From positions 1,550,001-1,614,000 of the forward strand of contig NZ_CP128187.1 of NCBI RefSeq assembly GCF_035207705.1: 64,000 nt of DNA, given 5' to 3'. The notes beneath the pieces are model-generated. The model searched no databases, had not been told where the DNA came from, and saw only the letters and a list, made by a program, of their open reading frames with translations. This DNA is from Maribacter sp. BPC-D8. GTDB lineage: Bacteria; Bacteroidota; Bacteroidia; Flavobacteriales; Flavobacteriaceae. How positions within the stretch are numbered: position 1 is the stretch's first letter; each line of letters begins with the position of its first letter. Shown here in pieces: positions 8,350-18,981 of this stretch. The translations under genes were made by a program, and so were the position numbers.

Positions 8350-11181
8350 ATGATTAATTTTGAAGAAAATATAGAAGTTAAGGGCGCACGCGTTCATAAC
8401 CTTAAGAATATAGATGTTACCATTCCCCGAGATAAACTGGTTGTTATTACCGGCTTATCTGGTAGTGGTAAATCTTCGTTGGCTTTTGACACTATTTATG
8501 CTGAAGGGCAAAGACGTTATATCGAAACCTTCTCTGCCTATGCAAGACAATTTTTAGGAGGTTTAGAACGACCAGATGTTGATAAAATTGATGGTCTATC
8601 TCCTGTTATTGCTATAGAACAAAAGACAACCTCTAAATCGCCACGATCTACGGTTGGTACTATCACTGAAATATATGATTTCTTAAGACTACTTTTTGCC
8701 CGTGCAGCAGATGCGCACAGTTATAATACTGGCGAAAAAATGGTGAGTTATAGCGATGAACAAATTAAAAACTTGATCATTGAATCGTATAACGGAAAGA
8801 AAATAAACATACTTGCACCGGTAATTAAATCTAGAAAAGGTCACTATCGCGAACTATTTGAGCAAATTGCCAAGCAAGGTTTTGTAAAGGTTCGCGTTGA
8901 TGGTGAAGTAAAAGATATCGTCAAAGGCATGAAAGTGGATCGCTACAAGGTTCATGATATAGAGATTGTCATTGATAGATTAAAAGTTGTTGAAAGCGAA
9001 GATTTTCATAAACGTTTATCTGAAACTATAAATACAGCCATGTATAGTGGCGATAATGTATTAATGGTTTTAGAAGAAGGTACCGATTTACCAAGATATT
9101 TTAGTAGAGATTTAATGTGCCCTTCAACAGGTATCTCCTATCCTACCCCTGAGCCAAACACATTTTCATTTAACTCACCAAAAGGCATGTGCCCTTACTG
9201 CAGTGGCTTAGGTCATGTGTACGAAGTAAATGAGAAGAAGATATTCCCTAATAAAAAACTGTCGATTAAAGGCGGCGGAATAGCCCCATTGGGAGACTAT
9301 AAAAAATCTTGGGCATTTAAACAGATTGAGACTATAGCAGAACGTTATGATTTTCAAATCACAGATCCTATAGATACTATTCCTGCTGAAGCCATTGAGA
9401 TTCTTTTAAAAGGAGGCAAAGAAAGTTTTGAAGTAGACTCTAAAACTTTAGGTGTAAAACGCACTTATAAAATTGATTATGAAGGAATTTCTAATTTCAT
9501 AAAAAATCAGTTCGAAGAAGCTGCCTCAACATCAATTAAACGATGGGCAAAAGAATATATGGACAGAATCACTTGTCCGTCATGTTCAGGTTTCCGACTT
9601 AGAAAAGAATCACTTTACTTCAAAATAGAAGATAAAAATATTGCCGAGCTTGCTAATCTTGACATTGTTGAATTAGCAGCATTTTTTAATGGTTTAGATA
9701 AAAAACTTAAAGGCAATCAGTTAAAGATAGCCGAAGAGATTATAAAAGAGATCAGTACTAGAATTCAATTTTTACTAGATGTAGGCCTCGATTATTTATC
9801 ATTGAACAGAAGCTCTAAATCGTTATCTGGTGGCGAAGCACAACGCATTCGATTAGCAACCCAAATTGGATCCCAATTGGTAGGTGTACTTTATATTTTA
9901 GATGAACCAAGTATCGGTTTACACCAACGAGATAATGAAAGATTGATCAAATCATTAGAATCTCTTAGAGATATTGGCAACTCTGTTATCGTGGTCGAAC
10001 ATGACCGCGATATGATAGAAAGAGCTGATCATGTAATTGACATAGGTCCGAAAGCAGGTAAAAATGGTGGAGAAATCATATCTCAAGGTACGCCTGAAGA
10101 ATTGAAAAATGTTCATACGCTTACTGCCGATTATATGACCGGTGTTAAGAAGATTGAAGTCCCTGAAAAGAGAAGACCGGGTAATGGTCATGAAATTGTA
10201 TTATCTGGTTGTACGGGTAATAACTTAAAGAATGTAACCGTCAAATTTCCGTTGGGAAAAATGATCGGAGTTACGGGAGTATCTGGTAGTGGTAAGTCAA
10301 CCTTAATCAACGAGACGCTTTATCCAATTATGAACGCCCATTATTTCAATGGCGTTAAAAAGCCAATGCCGTATAAGAAAATTACGGGGCTAGAGCATAT
10401 CGATAAAGTTATTGATATCAACCAATCACCTATTGGTAGAACACCTAGATCAAACCCGGCTACATACACTGGTGTATTTAGCGAAATACGTTCACTGTTC
10501 GCAAAGACTACCGAAGCAGCTATTAGAGGCTACAAACCTGGTAGATTTAGTTTTAATGTAAAAGGTGGGCGATGCGAAACTTGTCAAGGAGGCGGTTTAC
10601 GTGTTATCGAAATGAATTTCTTACCAGATGTTTATGTAGAATGCGAAACCTGTAATGGCAAAAGATTCAATAGAGAAACGCTAGAAATTCGTTACAAAGG
10701 CAAGTCCATTTCAGATGTTTTAGAAATGACTATTAACGAAGCTGTATCATTTTTTGAACTTATTCCGAAAATACATCGTAAGTTAAAGACCATTCAAGAT
10801 GTGGGCTTAGGTTACATTTCACTTGGGCAGCAATCTACTACCCTATCAGGTGGTGAGGCGCAACGTATAAAATTGGCTACAGAACTTTCTAAGAGAGATA
10901 CGGGTAATACCTTCTATATTTTAGATGAGCCAACAACCGGACTTCATTTTGAAGATATTAGGGTTTTAATGGATGTTTTGAATACATTAGCTGATAAAGG
11001 AAATACCGTGTTAGTTATTGAACATAATATGGACGTAATTAAAATGGTAGATTACATCATAGATATCGGTTACGAAGGCGGACGCTCAGGCGGGCAGTTA
11101 GTAGCGAAAGGAACTCCCGAGCAAGTTGCAAAAGACAAGAAAAGCTACACCGCAAAGTTTTTAAAGAGAGAATTAAATTAA
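8350..11181 (+). CDS. uvrA: Excinuclease ABC subunit A
   Basis: 943 residues from ATG 8350, the usual UvrA length. This is the damage-recognition ATPase of nucleotide excision repair, working with UvrB in the cytoplasm. Two ABC ATPase halves are visible: Walker [10 protein letters not shown] and GVSGSGKST, signatures [12 protein letters not shown] and [12 protein letters not shown], and Walker B ILDEPS and ILDEPT. The C-terminal zinc module has CETCQGGG and CETCNGKR. In the first zinc module the usual first CxxC reads CPST, so one cysteine is lost; I recall the same change in other Bacteroidota UvrA proteins. The upstream in-frame TTG was rejected because the -7 box covers it. Confidence 0.97.
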   Translation: MINFEENIEVKGARVHNLKNIDVTIPRDKLVVITGLSGSGKSSLAFDTIYAEGQRRYIETFSAYARQFLGGLERPDVDKIDGLSPVIAIEQKTTSKSPRSTVGTITEIYDFLRLLFARAADAHSYNTGEKMVSYSDEQIKNLIIESYNGKKINILAPVIKSRKGHYRELFEQIAKQGFVKVRVDGEVKDIVKGMKVDRYKVHDIEIVIDRLKVVESEDFHKRLSETINTAMYSGDNVLMVLEEGTDLPRYFSRDLMCPSTGISYPTPEPNTFSFNSPKGMCPYCSGLGHVYEVNEKKIFPNKKLSIKGGGIAPLGDYKKSWAFKQIETIAERYDFQITDPIDTIPAEAIEILLKGGKESFEVDSKTLGVKRTYKIDYEGISNFIKNQFEEAASTSIKRWAKEYMDRITCPSCSGFRLRKESLYFKIEDKNIAELANLDIVELAAFFNGLDKKLKGNQLKIAEEIIKEISTRIQFLLDVGLDYLSLNRSSKSLSGGEAQRIRLATQIGSQLVGVLYILDEPSIGLHQRDNERLIKSLESLRDIGNSVIVVEHDRDMIERADHVIDIGPKAGKNGGEIISQGTPEELKNVHTLTADYMTGVKKIEVPEKRRPGNGHEIVLSGCTGNNLKNVTVKFPLGKMIGVTGVSGSGKSTLINETLYPIMNAHYFNGVKKPMPYKKITGLEHIDKVIDINQSPIGRTPRSNPATYTGVFSEIRSLFAKTTEAAIRGYKPGRFSFNVKGGRCETCQGGGLRVIEMNFLPDVYVECETCNGKRFNRETLEIRYKGKSISDVLEMTINEAVSFFELIPKIHRKLKTIQDVGLGYISLGQQSTTLSGGEAQRIKLATELSKRDTGNTFYILDEPTTGLHFEDIRVLMDVLNTLADKGNTVLVIEHNMDVIKMVDYIIDIGYEGGRSGGQLVAKGTPEQVAKDKKSYTAKFLKRELN

Positions 11182-11222
11182 TAATTAGATAAAAATTATC
11201 TAAATAGCATATAAAATAAAGA

Positions 11223-11909
11223 ATGAGATCAGAAAAACATCATAAAGGCTGGAACGAAATAAAAACCAATGACTCTTGGGCCATTTTTAAAATAATGGGC
11301 GAGTTTGTAAATGGTTTTGAACGCATGAGTAAAATAGGACCATGTGTATCTATTTTTGGTTCTGCCAGAACAAAAGAAGAAGACCCATATTACAAACTAG
11401 CAGTATCTATTGCAAAATCTATTGCAGAAGCAGGTTACGGAGTTATTACTGGTGGTGGACCAGGTATTATGGAAGCTGGTAACAGAGGTGCAAACCTTGC
11501 CGGTGGTACATCTGTAGGTTTAAATATCGACTTACCTTTTGAGCAACATGACAATCCGTATATCGATAATGACAAGAGTTTAGATTTCGATTACTTCTTC
11601 GTAAGAAAGGTAATGTTCGTAAAATATTCTCAAGGTTTTGTAGTAATGCCCGGCGGATTCGGAACATTAGATGAGCTTTTTGAAGCTATCACCCTTATTC
11701 AAACTCATAAAATTGGAAAATTCCCTATTATTTTAGTGGGTAGCGAATTCTGGACCGGACTTATGGATTGGATAAAAGGCACTATGCTTAAAATGGGAAC
11801 TATTAGTCCTGAAGATTTAAATCTTATTAAAATTGTAGATACAGAAGAAGAGGTTGTTGAAATTATAGATTCATTTTACAAAGGACACAGCATGAGTCCT
11901 AATTTTTAA
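11223..11909 (+). CDS. LOG family protein (TIGR00730 type)
   Basis: 228 residues with a Rossmann-like fold. GGGPGIMEAGNRGA (about 79-92) and PGGFGTLDELFEA (about 143-155) are the two signature loops of the LOG/lysine-decarboxylase-like family. Characterised members are nucleoside-5'-monophosphate phosphoribohydrolases that release bases, best known for cytokinin activation. The true bacterial substrate is uncertain. It lies 41 bases after uvrA, and the next gene starts eight bases after its stop, so the three may form one transcript. Confidence 0.88.
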   Translation: MRSEKHHKGWNEIKTNDSWAIFKIMGEFVNGFERMSKIGPCVSIFGSARTKEEDPYYKLAVSIAKSIAEAGYGVITGGGPGIMEAGNRGANLAGGTSVGLNIDLPFEQHDNPYIDNDKSLDFDYFFVRKVMFVKYSQGFVVMPGGFGTLDELFEAITLIQTHKIGKFPIILVGSEFWTGLMDWIKGTMLKMGTISPEDLNLIKIVDTEEEVVEIIDSFYKGHSMSPNF

Positions 11910-11917
11910 TTCAGACC

Positions 11918-14767
11918 TTGACAAACAATTTAAAATTACTTTTCTACCTGTGCATAGTAACATTAGTTACCAATGTAGCTACTTGCTATGCACAGTATGA
12001 TACAGACCTTACCGTTAGCCTAAACGAGTATACCAATGAATTGGATATTCGTCAAGAATTCACCTATTACAATAAATCGAACTACAATTTAGGTGTCATT
12101 TATTTTAATGACTGGGCGAATGCCTATTCAGATAAAAACACAGGTCTAGCAAAAAGGTTTGCTCAAGAATTTAAAAAATCGCTTCATTTAGCAAAAGCAG
12201 ATGAACGTGGTAAAACCACTATAATTAGTGTTGTCGATGATTCTTATAACGGACTAGAATGGAGTCGAACAGAAGGTAAAGATATTTTAAAAGTCACATT
12301 AGCCGATTTATTACTCCCTAATACATCGACAAAAATTTTCATCACCTATAAGGTGAAATTACCACCAAACAAATACACTCCTTACGGCTACGGTAGCAGA
12401 GGAGATTATTACTTAAAAGATTGGTATTTAACACCAGCTGTATACGACGGCAAATGGCATTTGTATTCAAATAAAAATCTTGAGGATCTTTATATGAATG
12501 AAACCAATACCACCATTAATTTCAAATATCCCGATAGTTTATACCTTGCCTCTAACTTTGATGTAAAAACTGAATCAACATTCCCTAACGGACAATTTGC
12601 TAAATTAAAAGGAAACTTGCAGCGTGGCGGAGAAATTATTCTGAATACACAGAAAAATTTCTATACGCACAGAACGCCGTACATGACATTCTTGACAGAT
12701 TTTAGCGCTCCAAGATATAGCCCAATTGGTCAAGGTCTATCTATAAATAAGGTTGCCAATTTCATTCACTCAAATCTTGGCGATTATCCTCATGAAAAAA
12801 TATTAGTTAGTGAGCTTGATTATAATAAAGACCCACTTTATGGCATAAATCAACTCCCCTCTTTTATACGTCCTTACCAAGAACAGTTTCAATTTGAAAT
12901 GAAATTCTTGAAAACGGCAATCAATAGTATTTTAAGAGAAACCATGTTCTTAAATCCAAGAAAAGAACAGTGGCTGAACAGCGCTATAGCAAATTATTTG
13001 ATGATAGCGTATATAGAAAAATACTACCCCGATCAAAAATTAATGGGGAAACTATCTAAAATTTGGGGCTTTAGAAGTTTTGAGCTGGCAAAGATGGATT
13101 TTAATGACCAGTATTCTTTTTTATACAATTTAACCGCCCGTAAAAACTTAGACCAAGCGCTTCAAACATCAAACGATTCGCTTATTAAATTCAATCAAAA
13201 AATAGCGAATAAATATAAGGCTGGTTTAGGCTTGGCATATTTAGCAGATTACATTGGCAAAGAACACGTAGACCAAAGTATTAAAACATTTTTTGAATAT
13301 TATCAATTGAACACGGTAAAGGTTCATGATTTTGAATCGATTTTAAAACGCTCTACCGAACAAGATATCAATTGGTTTTTTAAAGACTATGTTTCTACTG
13401 ATCGTAAAATTGATTTTAAGATCAAAAAAGTAAAGAAAGAAACAGATTCATTACATGTAACGATTAAAAATAAAGAAGGCACCAACGTACCCATTTCCGT
13501 ATTTGGGCTTAAAAAAGATTCGGTAGTTTCTGAATATTGGTTCAAAGATATTGAGCTAGAAGAAACCTTTGCTATACCGAATAATGAAGAAGATAGACTG
13601 GTATTAAATTATGATCAAAAAATACCAGAATTCAATCAACGTGATAATTGGAAGTCATTAAAAGGATTTTTATCGAGTAACAAAAAACTAAAGTTCACTT
13701 TTTTTAAAGATGCAGAAAACCCATATTACAATCAGGTATTCTATGTTCCAGTAATAAGTTTTAATGTTTATGATGGATGGACCCCGGGTATGCGTTTATA
13801 TAACAAAACCTTACTCGAAAGACCTTTTGTGTATGACTTCTCGCCTTCTTATTCTTTCAAAGAAAAAGCTTTTGTAGGATCAGGGAAATTCAGCTACAGA
13901 AAATACTTAAGTAAAAGCGGATTGTATGTAGCCCAATATAACATAGGTGCCGGTACATCTCATTTTAATGAAAATTCTCGATACTCATCTATAACGCCAT
14001 CTTTGAGCTTTGGTTTTAGACCTGCAGATTTACTATCGAATAAAAGGGAGTTTCTATCATTTAGATATGTGAACATTTTCAGAGATTTTGATCCAGCATT
14101 GGTAAGTTTATCAAATGATCCAGAGAATCCTGATTACAGTGTATTTAATGCACGATATACCAGCAGAAATAATGGCATATTAGATTATAATTCCTGGTTT
14201 GCAGATTTTCAATTAGCAGGTAGTTTTAGTAAGCTCTCGTTTGAATATGAATATCGAAAACTATTTGAAAACAACAGACAATTAAATCTTCGATTTTTCG
14301 CTGGTAAATTTCTTAGCAACAATACAGACACAGATTTCTTTAGTTTTGCACTTGACCGCCCTACAGATTATCTTTTCGATTACGGCTATTTAGGTCGATC
14401 AGAAGATTCTGGTATTTACAGTCAGCAGATTATTATCGCCGAAGGCGGATTTAAATCTTTCTTGGATCAACAATATAGATTCTCTAATGATTGGATGGCG
14501 ACCGTCAATGGTAGTTTCAATCTATGGAAATGGATTGAATTATATGGTGATGCAGGTTTAGTAAAAAATAAAGGTCTTGATGGCAAATTCGTTTATGACT
14601 CTGGTGTACGTTTAAATCTAGTAACCGATTACTTTGAACTTTACCTACCAGTTCACTCAAATAACGGCTGGGAAGTTTCACAACCCAACTATGGTGAAAA
14701 AATACGTTTTATCATTACGGTAAGTCCGAAAACCTTAACAGGACTATTCACAAGAAAATGGTTTTAA
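11918..14767 (+). CDS. Exported M1-peptidase-like protein lacking the zinc site, with probable C-terminal beta barrel
   Basis: 949 residues from a TTG start, chosen because it yields a full signal peptide (LLFYLCIVTLVTNVATCYAQ) and no ATG nearby does. Residues 30-500 follow the M1 aminopeptidase layout: N-terminal beta domain, then helices. Where HExxH and the downstream Glu should be, the sequence reads AINSILRETM and LNSAIANY (about 333-360), so the zinc ligands are gone. The last 300 residues are aromatic-rich alternating strands ending in KWF, like outer-membrane barrels. It may be a surface or outer-membrane binding or assembly protein; no substrate can be named. Confidence 0.7.
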   Translation: MTNNLKLLFYLCIVTLVTNVATCYAQYDTDLTVSLNEYTNELDIRQEFTYYNKSNYNLGVIYFNDWANAYSDKNTGLAKRFAQEFKKSLHLAKADERGKTTIISVVDDSYNGLEWSRTEGKDILKVTLADLLLPNTSTKIFITYKVKLPPNKYTPYGYGSRGDYYLKDWYLTPAVYDGKWHLYSNKNLEDLYMNETNTTINFKYPDSLYLASNFDVKTESTFPNGQFAKLKGNLQRGGEIILNTQKNFYTHRTPYMTFLTDFSAPRYSPIGQGLSINKVANFIHSNLGDYPHEKILVSELDYNKDPLYGINQLPSFIRPYQEQFQFEMKFLKTAINSILRETMFLNPRKEQWLNSAIANYLMIAYIEKYYPDQKLMGKLSKIWGFRSFELAKMDFNDQYSFLYNLTARKNLDQALQTSNDSLIKFNQKIANKYKAGLGLAYLADYIGKEHVDQSIKTFFEYYQLNTVKVHDFESILKRSTEQDINWFFKDYVSTDRKIDFKIKKVKKETDSLHVTIKNKEGTNVPISVFGLKKDSVVSEYWFKDIELEETFAIPNNEEDRLVLNYDQKIPEFNQRDNWKSLKGFLSSNKKLKFTFFKDAENPYYNQVFYVPVISFNVYDGWTPGMRLYNKTLLERPFVYDFSPSYSFKEKAFVGSGKFSYRKYLSKSGLYVAQYNIGAGTSHFNENSRYSSITPSLSFGFRPADLLSNKREFLSFRYVNIFRDFDPALVSLSNDPENPDYSVFNARYTSRNNGILDYNSWFADFQLAGSFSKLSFEYEYRKLFENNRQLNLRFFAGKFLSNNTDTDFFSFALDRPTDYLFDYGYLGRSEDSGIYSQQIIIAEGGFKSFLDQQYRFSNDWMATVNGSFNLWKWIELYGDAGLVKNKGLDGKFVYDSGVRLNLVTDYFELYLPVHSNNGWEVSQPNYGEKIRFIITVSPKTLTGLFTRKWF

Positions 14768-14874
14768 ACTATTAATTCTCAATACAGATAGTATTTTTTT
14801 TAACTAAAATTCAGATATTTTCAATAAAATACCAAATTTGTTGAAAAATATGGAATAAATTAACGGGTAACAGC

Positions 14875-14906
14875 GTTGCTAAAAAGTACTTGATTCGGTA
14901 ATTTTG
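14875..14906 (+). promoter_or_regulatory. Promoter of the fused E1 gene
   Basis: GTTG at 14875-14878 and TAATTTTG at 14899-14906, separated by 20 bases, match both the -33 and -7 elements of Bacteroidota promoters. The ATG follows 18 bases later. Confidence 0.7.
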
Positions 14907-14924
14907 TAAAAACACGTATAATAC

Positions 14925-17336
14925 ATGGATGTTTCTTCTAAAACCAGTAATGATATTTCTTTTGAAGATTTCAAAGAACAAATTATCAATGACTACGAAA
15001 TTGCTTTTTTAAGCAGAACCTGTAGTTTATTGGGAAGAAAAGAAGTCCTTACCGGTAAGGCTAAATTCGGCATCTTTGGAGACGGAAAAGAGCTACCTCA
15101 ATTGGCAATGGCCCGTTCTTTTAAAAATGGTGATTTTAGAAGTGGTTACTATAGAGACCAAACGTTCATGATGGCATTAGGTCTTTTACAGCCTAAAGAA
15201 TTCTTTCACGCCCTTTACGCTACCACAGATATTGAAAAAGAACCTATGAGTGCCGGTAGGCAAATGGGTGGTCACTTTTTAACGCATAGTTTAAATGCTG
15301 ATGGCAGTTGGAAAGATTTAACAAAACAAAAAAACAGTAGTGGAGATATTTCATGTACTGCAGGGCAAATGCCACGTCTTTTAGGGCTGGCCCAAGCCTC
15401 TAAGGTATATAGAAATCAAAAAGGTTTAGATAGCGCCAAGTTTTCTGTAAACGGAAATGAAATTGCATGGGGTACCATTGGCAATGCCAGTACTAGTGAA
15501 GGAATGTTTTTTGAAACAATAAATGCTGCAGGTGTATTACAAGTACCTATGGTTATTAGTGTTTGGGATGATGAATATGGTATTTCTGTACCCGCAAAAT
15601 TTCACACTACAAAAGAAAATATATCAGAAATTCTATCTGGTTTTCAAAGAACTGAAACCGAAAAAGGATACGAAATTTTAAGAGTAAAAGGTTGGGACTA
15701 TACTGCGTTAATGCATGCCTATGAAAATGCTGCAGATATTGCAAGACAAGAGCATGTACCGGTATTAATTCATGTAAATGAATTAACACAACCTCAAGGC
15801 CACTCTACTTCTGGATCACACGAGCGTTACAAAGACAACGAACGTTTAGAATGGGAGCGTGATCATGATTGCAATAAACGTTTTAAAGAATGGATTTTAG
15901 AATCTGGCATTGCAACCTCTGAAGAATTAGAATCTATTGAAAAAAGAATTAAGCGTACCGTTAGAGAAGCTAAAAAGCAAGCTTGGGACGAGTATTTAAA
16001 AGACAATCTAACAGAGAAGTCTGTATTAATTAATATAATAGAAAAAGCAGCCTCTAAAAGTGCTAACAAAAATTTCCTTAATAAATTAAAGAATGATTTA
16101 ATTGCAATTGAAGAGCCACTACGTAAAGATTTGGCAATTGCAGCAAGAAAATCTTTACGTTATTTACTAGGAGAAAATACGCAAGAAAAGCAAGATTTAA
16201 TACAGTGGACTTCCACCTTTCTAAAAGAATCTCAGCATAAATTCAGCTCGTATCTTTATAGCGAAAATGATAACAAAGCGACAAACGTCACTGCCATTAC
16301 ACCTATATATAATGACGATGAAGAAGAGGTAGATGGTAGAGTTATACTTAGAGATAATTTTGACAAGTTATTTAAAAAATACCCTAATACCTTAATTTTC
16401 GGAGAAGATACAGGTGCTATTGGTGATGTAAACCAAGGTCTTGAGGGTATGCAAGAGAAATATGGTAAAATACGTGTTGCAGATACCGGTATTCGTGAAA
16501 CAACCATTATTGGTCAAGGTATAGGTATGGCGTTAAGAGGTCTTAGACCAATTGCTGAAATTCAGTACTTAGATTATATATTTTACGCGCTATCTACTCT
16601 TACAGATGATTTAGCGACATTATTATATAGAACAGCTGGTAAACAAAAAGCACCCTTAATCATTAGAACAAGAGGTCACAGACTAGAGGGTATTTGGCAT
16701 TCTGGATCAGAAATGGGCGGATTAATACATTTACTAAGAGGAATGTACATTTTGGCTCCAAGAAACATGACACAAGCTGCCGGTTTTTACAACACACTTT
16801 TAAAGAGTGATGAACCTGCATTAGTAATAGAAAGTTTAAACGGCTATAGATTAAAAGAAAAGAAACCTAAAAATCTTGGTGAGTTTTGCACTCCGATCGG
16901 TAGAGTTGAAACTTTAAAAGAAGGTAGCGATATCACATTGGTTTCTTATGGATCGACACTACGTATCGTTGAAAAAGCAGCCAAAGAATTAATTGAAGTT
17001 GGTATTGATGCCGAAGTAATAGATGCACAAACCCTACTACCATTTGATATTGAAATGGAAGTACTAGAAAGTGTTAAAAAGACAAACCGTTTATTAGTAA
17101 TAGATGAAGATGTACCTGGCGGATGTTCTGCATATCTTTTAAATGAAATTGTAGAAAAACAAGGCGCATTTGAGTATTTAGATAGTAAACCACAAACCTT
17201 AAGCGCAAAAGCACATAGACCTGCTTACGGTACTGATGGTGATTATTTTTCTAAACCGAATAGAGAAGACATTTTTGAAAAGGTATATGCGATAATGCAT
17301 GAAGTCAATCCTGATGACTATCCGAAATTGCGATAA
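14925..17336 (+). CDS. Fused alpha-beta 2-oxoacid dehydrogenase E1
   Basis: 803 residues joining both E1 subunits. The alpha-like half spans about 20-400 and the beta-like half (transketolase pyrimidine and C-terminal domains) about 465-800, where GEDTG, RTRGH and the LLPFD segment are visible. It should decarboxylate a 2-oxoacid, probably branched-chain, with thiamine diphosphate, and pass the acyl group to E2. E2 and E3 are not nearby. The diphosphate/magnesium motif is altered: the usual GDG is GNA (186-188) and the usual NN is DD (215-216). I recall the same form in other Bacteroidota fused E1 proteins, so this is not decay. It has its own promoter and a strong terminator. Confidence 0.88.
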   Translation: MDVSSKTSNDISFEDFKEQIINDYEIAFLSRTCSLLGRKEVLTGKAKFGIFGDGKELPQLAMARSFKNGDFRSGYYRDQTFMMALGLLQPKEFFHALYATTDIEKEPMSAGRQMGGHFLTHSLNADGSWKDLTKQKNSSGDISCTAGQMPRLLGLAQASKVYRNQKGLDSAKFSVNGNEIAWGTIGNASTSEGMFFETINAAGVLQVPMVISVWDDEYGISVPAKFHTTKENISEILSGFQRTETEKGYEILRVKGWDYTALMHAYENAADIARQEHVPVLIHVNELTQPQGHSTSGSHERYKDNERLEWERDHDCNKRFKEWILESGIATSEELESIEKRIKRTVREAKKQAWDEYLKDNLTEKSVLINIIEKAASKSANKNFLNKLKNDLIAIEEPLRKDLAIAARKSLRYLLGENTQEKQDLIQWTSTFLKESQHKFSSYLYSENDNKATNVTAITPIYNDDEEEVDGRVILRDNFDKLFKKYPNTLIFGEDTGAIGDVNQGLEGMQEKYGKIRVADTGIRETTIIGQGIGMALRGLRPIAEIQYLDYIFYALSTLTDDLATLLYRTAGKQKAPLIIRTRGHRLEGIWHSGSEMGGLIHLLRGMYILAPRNMTQAAGFYNTLLKSDEPALVIESLNGYRLKEKKPKNLGEFCTPIGRVETLKEGSDITLVSYGSTLRIVEKAAKELIEVGIDAEVIDAQTLLPFDIEMEVLESVKKTNRLLVIDEDVPGGCSAYLLNEIVEKQGAFEYLDSKPQTLSAKAHRPAYGTDGDYFSKPNREDIFEKVYAIMHEVNPDDYPKLR

Positions 17337-17356
17337 TAACAACAATTTTAAGTAAG

Positions 17357-17385
17357 AAAAATCCCATGATACATGGGATTTTTTT
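17357..17385 (+). terminator. Rho-independent terminator after E1
   Basis: A 12-bp stem (AAAAATCCCATG with its complement) around loop ATA ends in a run of T. Confidence 0.9.
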
Positions 17386-17572
17386 ATGCCATAATTTCTC
17401 TCGCAAAATTATTTTAATAATTTAACGAAAACTTACAATCTCTTAACCAGTTGAAAACTAAGCAAACTCGAAATTTCAATTTAAAAAACAAATGATTTAA
17501 CACCATTCGAACACCAACAAATCTTAAAAAAACAAAAAAAATCGATACTTTTAAAGGAAATAATGAGCATTC

Positions 17573-17950
17573 ATGAAAAACACTTTATTAAAAGATATTG
17601 GTCTAGCTTTTTTTAGAATAGCAATTTCAGCCATGATGTTAACCCATGGTCTTCCAAAATTTCAAAAGCTTATTTCTGGTGATTTCCAATTTGCAGATCC
17701 TTTTGGTATTGGTGAAACACCTTCATTATTTTTAGCTGTAATCGGTGAATTTATTTGTCCTATTTTAATCATTATAGGTTTTAAATCGCGTTTAGCAGCA
17801 ATACCAGTAGCCATCACTATGGCAGTAGCAGCATTTATCACTCATGGTGCAGATGATTTTGGCACTAAAGAAAAAGCCTTATTTTACCTAGTAGCCTTTG
17901 TTACCGTTTCATTATTAGGGCCGGGTAAATTCGGAATCGACAAAAAGTAA
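17573..17950 (+). CDS. DoxX family membrane protein
   Basis: 125 residues with four hydrophobic helices and the family's HGLPKF stretch near residue 25, then GIGETPS, FICPILIIIGF and GPGKFGIDK. DoxX proteins are small inner-membrane proteins of largely unknown role, linked in some bacteria to redox stress. It stands alone, with a TACTTTTA box, one mismatch from consensus, about 20 bases upstream. It converges on holA with only three bases between the stops and no terminator in the gap. Confidence 0.85.
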   Translation: MKNTLLKDIGLAFFRIAISAMMLTHGLPKFQKLISGDFQFADPFGIGETPSLFLAVIGEFICPILIIIGFKSRLAAIPVAITMAVAAFITHGADDFGTKEKALFYLVAFVTVSLLGPGKFGIDKK

Positions 17951-17953
17951 TCG

Positions 17954-18955
17954 TTATACTATTTTAAAAAGAAGTTCTTTAAGTAGATCAGCTTCCTTCA
18001 TTGGTGATGCCCCTACTCCTTTTCCTTTTAAATCCATTTCACGAAGACTTGAGATAATTCCGCTAACTTTCTTCATCGGGTAGTTACGTGCCGCAGTTTG
18101 TATTTCAGTTACAAAATAAGGGTTAATACGTAATGCACTAGCCACATTTTTTGGTGAATGATCTGAAAGTCCGTGATACTGCAACAACTGCGTAAAAAAC
18201 GAATGCAACAGGGTAATCGTTAATATAAACGGATTGTCTTTCGGGTTCTGGGCAAAGTAGTTGATAATTTTAGTCGCTTTCAAGATATCTCTATCACCAA
18301 TAGCCCTTTTCAACTCAAAATTATTATAATCTTTACTGATACCGATATGCTCTTCAATATGCTGTGGGTTTATCTCGGTCTGTTTGGGTAGAACTAATTT
18401 TAGCTTATCAAGCTCTTTGCTAATCTTACCTAAATCTGTTCCTAAGTACTCCACAAGCAATAAAGCAGCTTTGTGAGATATGGTGTAACCTCGGCTTACC
18501 AAATGCTTTCTTAGCCAATCGCTAACCTGATTCTCATATAATTTTTTACTTTCAAAAACTACTCCGTTCTTTTTAATAATCTTGTGTAGCTTTTTACGCT
18601 TATCTAACTTCTTGTATTTATAACAAATAACAAGTACCGTAGATTGCTGAGGATTTTCTGCATACGAACAAAGATTCTCTATAGTACGCGAAAGGTGTTG
18701 TGCCTCTTTTACAATAACCACTTGCCGTTCGGCCATCATCGGGTAGCGTTTAGCATTACCCACAATATCTTCAATAGATACATCACGACCATAAAGCACC
18801 ATTTGGTTGAAACCCTTCTCTTCTTCGGTCAACACATTAGCAGCTATATAATCAGAAATTTTATCAATGAAATAAGCTTCTTCCCCATACAGGAAATAAA
18901 TAGGGCTAATCTGCCCTTTCTTAATTGCATTGACTATTTGTACGGCTTCATCCAT
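17954..18955 (-). CDS. holA: DNA polymerase III delta subunit
   Basis: 333 residues, usual length. This is the clamp-loader subunit that opens the beta clamp. The N-terminal AAA-like domain begins with YFLYGEEAYFIDK (about 20-32), which has no working Walker A, as is normal for delta. The helical collar follows, with LHSFFTQLLQYHGL around residue 250. It diverges from the HsdR_N-like gene with a 26-base gap, an arrangement I recall in many flavobacteria. Confidence 0.93.
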   Translation of the reverse strand: MDEAVQIVNAIKKGQISPIYFLYGEEAYFIDKISDYIAANVLTEEEKGFNQMVLYGRDVSIEDIVGNAKRYPMMAERQVVIVKEAQHLSRTIENLCSYAENPQQSTVLVICYKYKKLDKRKKLHKIIKKNGVVFESKKLYENQVSDWLRKHLVSRGYTISHKAALLLVEYLGTDLGKISKELDKLKLVLPKQTEINPQHIEEHIGISKDYNNFELKRAIGDRDILKATKIINYFAQNPKDNPFILTITLLHSFFTQLLQYHGLSDHSPKNVASALRINPYFVTEIQTAARNYPMKKVSGIISSLREMDLKGKGVGASPMKEADLLKELLFKIV

Positions 18956-18981
18956 TCAGAAAAAATCATCAACTTTGTATA

